NCBI RefSeq assembly: GCF_900101595.1
Contig: NZ_FMYY01000011.1
Coordinates: forward strand, 72,173 to 136,172
Reading direction: 5' to 3'
Source of the DNA: Paenibacillus sp. cl123
GTDB lineage: Bacteria; Bacillota; Bacilli; Paenibacillales; NBRC-103111
DNA length: 64,000 bases
Shown here: piece after piece, positions 59,628 through 64,000 of the stretch
Layout: every line of letters starts with the position of its first letter
How positions within the stretch are numbered: position 1 is the first letter of the stretch
Translations under genes and position numbers: made by a program
The notes under the pieces: generated by a model
Database searches by the model: none
Told to the model about the DNA's origin: nothing
The model's input: the letters and a program-made list of their open reading frames with translations, nothing else

Positions 59628-60151
59628 GGTTGAGCACCGGCCTTTAATTCATTTTGCTTTTTTGCCACGTCAACCGCATAAAGCTTGTATACCGCTGCAA
59701 ATTGCTCCTTGGCCTGCCGGTCCTGAGGATAGTCGCCCAGCAGCTTGGTTGCCAGCTCAAAAGCAGCCGTCGTATCCTGCTGGTCCAATAACCGGGATAT
59801 CTCCTGGCCATATTGTTCGACGCTCGGACGATTCATCTCGGCAGCCGATTCGTTGGCTGATTTCATGGAGAACGTTTGCCTGGCACCTCGGGCAACTGAT
59901 GGCATGGGGCTGCTGCTCCGCTGCTTCCAAAGGGCCATGGCCTCCGCATATTGACGGCTCGTTTCCTGTATGCTGGCTTCCTTGCCTTGCGCTGCAGCGG
60001 GATCTTGTCCAGGTTGGATTCCTTTGCTGAGGTGGTAGGCGGACGGCTCCCCAGGTCGGCTTTCTTCCGCAAATGTCAGTTTGGTATAGGCCAGCACCCA
60101 TACCAGGGATATGGATAGAACAGGGAGGAGCCATTTCATAGATTTATGCAT
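59624..60151 (-). CDS. small secreted protein, first gene of the Rhs operon
   Basis: 175 residues; ATG 60151 with AAGGAG upstream. Signal peptide MKWLLPVLSISLVWVLAY. The rest is helical and rich in Gln, Ala and Ser (QETSRQYAEAMALWKQRSSS; LATKLLGDYPQDRQAKEQFAAVYKLY), a TPR- or coil-like repeat possibly. Not recognised. Its end overlaps the 1050-residue gene, so the two are translationally coupled. It begins the block leading to the Rhs toxin; a secretion or chaperone role is a guess. Confidence 0.65.
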   Translation of the reverse strand: MHKSMKWLLPVLSISLVWVLAYTKLTFAEESRPGEPSAYHLSKGIQPGQDPAAAQGKEASIQETSRQYAEAMALWKQRSSSPMPSVARGARQTFSMKSANESAAEMNRPSVEQYGQEISRLLDQQDTTAAFELATKLLGDYPQDRQAKEQFAAVYKLYAVDVAKKQNELKAGAQP

Positions 60152-60447
60152 CTTTCATTCTCCTTATATGACTTTGGCTTACAGAACAAATTAAATATAA
60201 TCACATAATAGGACAAACATCATTGACTGTTTTTGAAGAATAAAGTCGAATTTTATCGAAACATCGTATTCTAAATGTTTTTTTATAATATGTTCCCCTT
60301 ATACCTGACTCATCTTCACAATTTAGGCATTTAGACTTACCATTCATCCCTCAGCATCTCCCCCCGCCCCCTCACATACACTAATACAAGCACTCCAGCT
60401 ATCGCTGCCGCCTCATTTACTTGCGAAATGAAAGGATGGACCCCCGC
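60152..60447. other. divergent intergenic region between the Rhs operon and uppP
   Basis: AT-rich near 60180-60300. Minus-strand candidates for the Rhs promoter are TTGTCC-N17-TAATTT (about 60190-60218) and a TATTATAAA tract near 60290; neither is convincing. Promoters for both operons must be here. Confidence 0.35.
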
Positions 60448-61278
60448 ATGAATCTCTGGGAAATATTAGTCGCCATCGTGTTAGGCTTTGTGGAAGGCAT
60501 GACCGAGTTCGCTCCGATCTCGTCGACAGGGCATATGATTATCGTGGACGATCTGATCTTCCAGTCCAAGCAATTATTCTCCGCACCTGTGGCCAATACG
60601 TTCAAGGTCGTTATCCAGTTGGGCTCGATCCTGGCGGTCGTTGTCGTCTTCAAGGACCGCTTTCTCAATCTGCTCGGGCTGAAGCGGCATATAACGGCCG
60701 ACCAAAGGCTCGGCGACCGTCTGAAGCTGACGCAGGTAGTGGTGGGGCTTCTCCCGTTTGGGGTGCTCGGGCTGTTGTTCGAGGATTTTATTGACGAGTA
60801 TTTGTTTTCCGTACGGACAGTGGTGATGGGGCTGCTGCTCGGGGCGGTGCTGATGCTGCTGGCGGATCATTTCCGTCCCAAGCGGGTGAGCGCGAATACG
60901 GTCGATCAGATCACGTACAAGCAGGCGCTTGGCATGGGGCTGTTTCAATGTCTGGCGATGTGGCCGGGGTTCTCCCGTTCGGGTTCGACGATATCCGGGG
61001 GCGTGCTGCTGGGCCTCAGCCATAAGGCGGCGGCGGATTTCACCTTTATTATGGCGGTGCCGGTGATGATGGGGGCAAGCTTCTTGTCTCTGCTGAAAAA
61101 TTGGGCGTTTATGACGCCGGATGCGCTGCCGTTCTTTGTCGCCGGGTTTATCAGCGCCTTTTTGTTTGCCTTGCTCTCGATCCGATTTTTCTTAAAGCTG
61201 ATCCAGCGGGTCAAGCTGGTTCCCTTTGCTTATTATCGGATTGCCTTGGCTGCGGTAATTTATTGGCTGTATTTTTAG
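60448..61278 (+). CDS. uppP: undecaprenyl-diphosphatase (UppP/BacA)
   Basis: 276 residues from ATG 60448 (AAGGATGG upstream). Typical BacA motifs: EGMTEFAPISSTGHMIIV (N-terminal glutamate-rich motif) and the FSRSGST-type motif GFSRSGSTISGGVLLGLSHK, with eight to ten hydrophobic helices. The integral membrane enzyme dephosphorylates undecaprenyl diphosphate, recycling the lipid carrier for cell-wall synthesis, and confers bacitracin resistance when abundant. It is divergent from the Rhs operon and stands alone. Confidence 0.96.
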   Translation: MNLWEILVAIVLGFVEGMTEFAPISSTGHMIIVDDLIFQSKQLFSAPVANTFKVVIQLGSILAVVVVFKDRFLNLLGLKRHITADQRLGDRLKLTQVVVGLLPFGVLGLLFEDFIDEYLFSVRTVVMGLLLGAVLMLLADHFRPKRVSANTVDQITYKQALGMGLFQCLAMWPGFSRSGSTISGGVLLGLSHKAAADFTFIMAVPVMMGASFLSLLKNWAFMTPDALPFFVAGFISAFLFALLSIRFFLKLIQRVKLVPFAYYRIALAAVIYWLYF

Positions 61279-61663
61279 GATAAGAGCAGCCCGCCGCTGA
61301 GTTTTGGCCCTAGGAATAAGGTCATGCCTGCTGGGGAGGAGCAGCTTACCCTGGGAGGGCAGGGTAGCCCTTCCTGCAGTTGCCCTTGTTCATGCTAGGC
61401 CCCTTCGGTCGACGGCCGTCTGGCTCTCCGTTCTGGCGGAGGGCTATATGTATGCGGCCGTCCCCATCGCCTCCAACTTACCTCGCATCAACCGAACATT
61501 GACCATTGATCATTCCCCTCCCTCTCCATAAAATATGGATGCTGCTGGAGAAGCAGACGGCAGGGGAGGAAGTCTATGGATTCATCAAAATCATTGACAG
61601 ACACACGGGCGCACGTTATGATTCTATCTTATAACCAACTGTTCTAGTAGGAATTATATACAT
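61279..61663. other. intergenic region, no gene seen
   Basis: Contains a hairpin TACCCTG-GGAGGG-CAGGGTA (61347-61366) without a T-run, so not a clear terminator of uppP. A short ORF at 61304-61531 lacks a ribosome binding site. The last 40 bases carry the AGGAGG for the next gene. Confidence 0.4.
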
Positions 61664-61676
61664 AGGAGGATTACAA

Positions 61677-63164
61677 ACGCGCTTATCCCTCATATCTCCC
61701 GTTAACCGCTCCCACAATAAAAAGGAGGCTTACCGCCCGCCTGCCGGCTGGAAGGTTCTGACGCTTGCCGCTCTACTGTTGGCTTCCGGCGGGACCGGAT
61801 TTGCCGCCTACGCCCAAAGCAGCGAGTCTGAAGCGGAAGTTGCGGTATCAGCTTCGGCTCAGACAACCAGTGCCATTGGCGCCGCCAACACCCAAGGCGC
61901 GTCCTACGTGCAGGACCGCTTCGGCCTCAAGCTGACGGCAGCGCCGACGAAAGGCGAAATGGTCGTCGCCGTTGCCCGGCTGCTTGCCGCCAGCCAAACA
62001 TCGGCCCCTGCTCCGTCTCCGGCACCGGCCGGCGGGGCGGCTGCCGCCGCCAATCCCTTCTCCGACCTGGCCGCCGACAGCGCGCTGTATGAAGCTGCCG
62101 TCGCCCTGCACGGCCAAGGCATCTTGAGCAGCGGCGCTCTGCAGGGCGATGCCCGGCTGACGCAGGGCACAGCCGTTTACATCGTCCTAAAGGCCGCCGG
62201 GCTCAAGGAGCTGGCCTACACCTACCCGGACGCAAAAACGCAGACGGCCCTCGGCAAGCTCGGTATCGCGGACCGCAGCGTCTACGGGCTAACTCGCCAA
62301 GCCAGCCAGGAGCTGGCCGCAGCGGTGGATACCGGGCTGCTGCCGCAAGCTGCTTTTGATCCAAGCGCCCCGGCTTCCGCCGTATTTGCCGAGGAGCTGC
62401 TGGAGCGGCTGCTGTCCGTTCGCGGCGAAGCGAAGAGGTATATCGGGTCAACGAGCGAGGACGATATTTTCGCCAAGGTGCACGCAGCCTTCGATACGCA
62501 TAATCTGATCCAGGTGCCCGAGCTGCAAGCAATAGTCGATGAAGCGCTGAAGCAGGGACTGGTGACCGGGTATAACTTGAAGGACGACCGCTACACCGCT
62601 CATTTCGACGAAGCGCGCGCCCTGACGTACGGCCACAGCGATCTGACGCATGCCATTCAGCTGATCGGCCTGCTGCGCAGCGAGAACCTGCAGGCCAAGG
62701 TACAGCTGGAGCCCAAAACATCGGCCTTCCTTTACTTGAAGGAATGGGGAGAGCCTCAGCAGTCGGATGATTACAAGGTCGTTCAGATCGAAAACGGCAA
62801 CTATATCGCTTATGCGAAGGAATATGATCTGGCCTTCGAGTTTGATACGGTGGAGCAGAAGGACAAGTTCCACAGCGTGATTGAAGCATACGCCAAAAAA
62901 GACAGCGACGACGAGCCCGGACTAATCGCCGGCTCCTGGTGGCAGCCTTTGTACTATTCCTTGCGGAAGCTGCCGGCTTATATCGAGATCGCCAATAACC
63001 GGATCGACCAAGGCCATTATTATGCGCAATCTTTCTCGCTCCCGGAACAATCGGCGGAAATAGCAGAGGGACTGAAGAAGCTTAAGGCCGGCCTCCAGGT
63101 AAATTCCTACCGTTTCTGGGTGGACGAGCCTTTCTACAATTATTTGCTCGGCGAATCCAAGTAG
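61677..63164 (+). CDS. secreted SLH-like surface protein with apparent ACG start
   Basis: 495 residues if it starts at ACG 61677. AGGAGG (61664-61669) lies seven bases upstream, and the frame gives a proper signal peptide (GWKVLTLAALLLASGGTGFA, ending AYAQS). No ATG, GTG or TTG occurs in frame before 61779 (TTG), which would remove most of the signal peptide. The N-terminal third after the signal holds SLH-like repeats (FSDLAADSALYEAAVALHGQ), the rest is a globular domain (VQDRFGLKL; KGLVTGYNLKDDRY-like) not recognised. The ACG may be a mutated ATG or a rare start. Not verified. Confidence 0.7.
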   Translation, partial: TRLSLISPVNRSHNKKEAYRPPAGWKVLTLAALLLASGGTGFAAYAQSSESEAEVAVSASAQTTSAIGAANTQGASYVQDRFGLKLTAAPTKGEMVVAVARLLAASQTSAPAPSPAPAGGAAAAANPFSDLAADSALYEAAVALHGQGILSSGALQGDARLTQGTAVYIVLKAAGLKELAYTYPDAKTQTALGKLGIADRSVYGLTRQASQELAAAVDTGLLPQAAFDPSAPASAVFAEELLERLLSVRGEAKRYIGSTSEDDIFAKVHAAFDTHNLIQVPELQAIVDEALKQGLVTGYNLKDDRYTAHFDEARALTYGHSDLTHAIQLIGLLRSENLQAKVQLEPKTSAFLYLKEWGEPQQSDDYKVVQIENGNYIAYAKEYDLAFEFDTVEQKDKFHSVIEAYAKKDSDDEPGLIAGSWWQPLYYSLRKLPAYIEIANNRIDQGHYYAQSFSLPEQSAEIAEGLKKLKAGLQVNSYRFWVDEPFYNYLLGESK

Positions 63165-63255
63165 ACAGCGAACTCCGAAGCAAAAGAAGGGTTGAGCAGG
63201 CCGGATATCTGTGATATTCTTACGGGAACTATTGGGCTGGGGAGGAGTCTTGCTT

Positions 63256-63840
63256 ATGAGTCTTGCAGACGTTAATCCTGTCTTATTAAATATCCCGGAA
63301 GAGTTCGAAAGCGCCCGCCTGCTCATCCGCTCTCCCTTGTGGGGCGACGGCCCCATGGTGAACGAGGCGGTGAAGGAGACTCTGGAGGAGCTGCGTCCCT
63401 GGATGCCCTGGGCGCAAAGCGTTCCGAGTCTGGAAGCTTCCGAAGAGGATATCCGGCGGGCGCGCCTGCGTTTTCTCGAGCGGTCCGATCTGAGACTGCT
63501 GCTGCTCGACAAGCATACCGGCCGGCTGGTCGGCTGCAGCGGGCTTCATCGGATCGATTGGGTGTCTCGCCGATTCGAGATCGGTTACTGGCTCCGCACG
63601 TCATGCACGGGAATGGGGTATATGACGGAGGCTGTCGACGCTATCGAGCAGTTCGCTATCCGCGAGCTGGAAGCTAACCGGATCGAGATCCGCTGCGACA
63701 GCCGCAACCTGCGCAGCGCCAAGGTCGCCGAGCGGTCCGGCTACACGCTGGAGGCTACCCTGCGGTATGATTCCATTGCTATTGACGGCACGCTGCGCAA
63801 TACGATGATCTTTGCCAAGGTGCGCGGCGCCGAGTTTTAA
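63256..63840 (+). CDS. GNAT-family N-acetyltransferase, RimJ/RimL type
   Basis: 194 residues from ATG 63256 (GGAGGAG eight bases upstream). Fits the ribosomal-protein-alanine acetyltransferase group: FESARLLIRSPLWGDGPMV near the start, GCSGLHRIDWVSRRFEIGYW, the acetyl-CoA region TSCTGMGYMTEAVDAIEQFA, and NRIEIRCDSRNLRSAKVAER, closing SGYTLEATLRYDSIAIDG. It transfers acetyl to an amino group of a protein or small molecule; substrate unknown. It lies 91 bases after the SLH-like gene in the same direction. Confidence 0.88.
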   Translation: MSLADVNPVLLNIPEEFESARLLIRSPLWGDGPMVNEAVKETLEELRPWMPWAQSVPSLEASEEDIRRARLRFLERSDLRLLLLDKHTGRLVGCSGLHRIDWVSRRFEIGYWLRTSCTGMGYMTEAVDAIEQFAIRELEANRIEIRCDSRNLRSAKVAERSGYTLEATLRYDSIAIDGTLRNTMIFAKVRGAEF

Positions 63841-63875
63841 CGCGGCATGCTTGTCTAAGAGCGGGCAAAGCCGAC

Positions 63876-63968
63876 GCTTTTGCTTTTGCTTTTGCTTTTG
63901 CTTTTGCTTTTGCTTTTGCTTCTGCTCTGCTTTTGCTTCTGCTTTTGCTTCTGCTTTTGCTTCAGCTT
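63876..63968 (+). repeat. (GCTTTT)n hexanucleotide microsatellite
   Basis: Eight near-perfect GCTTTT units followed by mixed GCTTCT and GCTCT units, in all about 15 repeats. Non-coding 3' to the acetyltransferase. Such tracts can vary in length by replication slippage. Confidence 0.9.
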
Positions 63969-64000
63969 GGCGTACATCGGCGGCCAGTTGGGTACATGCA

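Noticed and set aside
1-64000. CRISPR arrays, tRNA and rRNA genes
   Set aside because: No spaced direct repeats of CRISPR type and no cloverleaf or rRNA sequence noticed on reading; a tool search could still find weak tRNA candidates.

Overview
The window looks like chromosomal DNA of a Paenibacillus-type, Gram-positive, spore-forming Firmicute. The evidence is the GC-rich coding, strong AGGAGG-type ribosome binding sites, S-layer homology proteins, copper-amine-oxidase-like stalk repeats, an LPXTG surface protein with its sortase, CUT1 sugar transporters without their own ATPase, and an AraC regulator with a membrane sensor. No rRNA, tRNA or CRISPR array was seen. From about 0.5 to 60 kb almost every gene lies on the minus strand, so the reading below runs from high to low coordinates within each block.

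Layout. (1) 1-351 is the tail of a D,D-carboxypeptidase; 512-982 is a MEKHLA-domain protein. (2) 1.4-9.2 kb is a surface-assembly locus: a 1965-residue SdrD-like LPKTG adhesin, a class D sortase, and a secreted transglutaminase-like protein whose leader carries two tandem cyclic-di-GMP-I riboswitches behind their own promoter. (3) 9.5-10.7 kb holds a beta/gamma-crystallin-like protein and an unrecognised protein. (4) 11.1-32.5 kb is a polysaccharide-use locus: AraC-type membrane sensor, two permeases, solute-binding lipoprotein, large beta-helix protein, SLH protein, heparinase II/III-like lyase, GH38 mannosidase and an unusual double-FAD oxidoreductase, ending in a terminator. (5) 32.6-38.5 kb holds a stalk-domain protein, small genes, and an MFS exporter whose promoter/operator resembles that of a nearby DUF6530-like gene. 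(6) 38.7-41.1 kb is a nanE-ROK kinase-RpiR amino-sugar operon.

(7) 41.2-60.2 kb is the most unusual region. It is AT-richer and mosaic. An Rhs/YD-repeat polymorphic toxin locus runs from 60.2 down to 50.5 kb: a small secreted protein, a 1050-residue secreted protein with discoidin-like domains and one YD repeat, a signal-peptide ORF out of frame with the Rhs core, the 1609-residue Rhs with a variable C-terminus, and a candidate immunity gene. Downstream are an orphan Rhs C-terminus with its own candidate immunity gene and a shorter tail fragment with another. The 3' ends carry related terminator hairpins, and two of them also carry a shared block of about 500 bp. IS110, IS3, serine-recombinase and rolling-circle Rep remnants interrupt the array. 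This fits a toxin/immunity reservoir that has been reshuffled by recombination and insertion.

(8) 60.4-64.0 kb, on the plus strand, holds UppP, a secreted SLH-like protein whose best-placed start codon is ACG, a GNAT acetyltransferase, and a (GCTTTT)n microsatellite.
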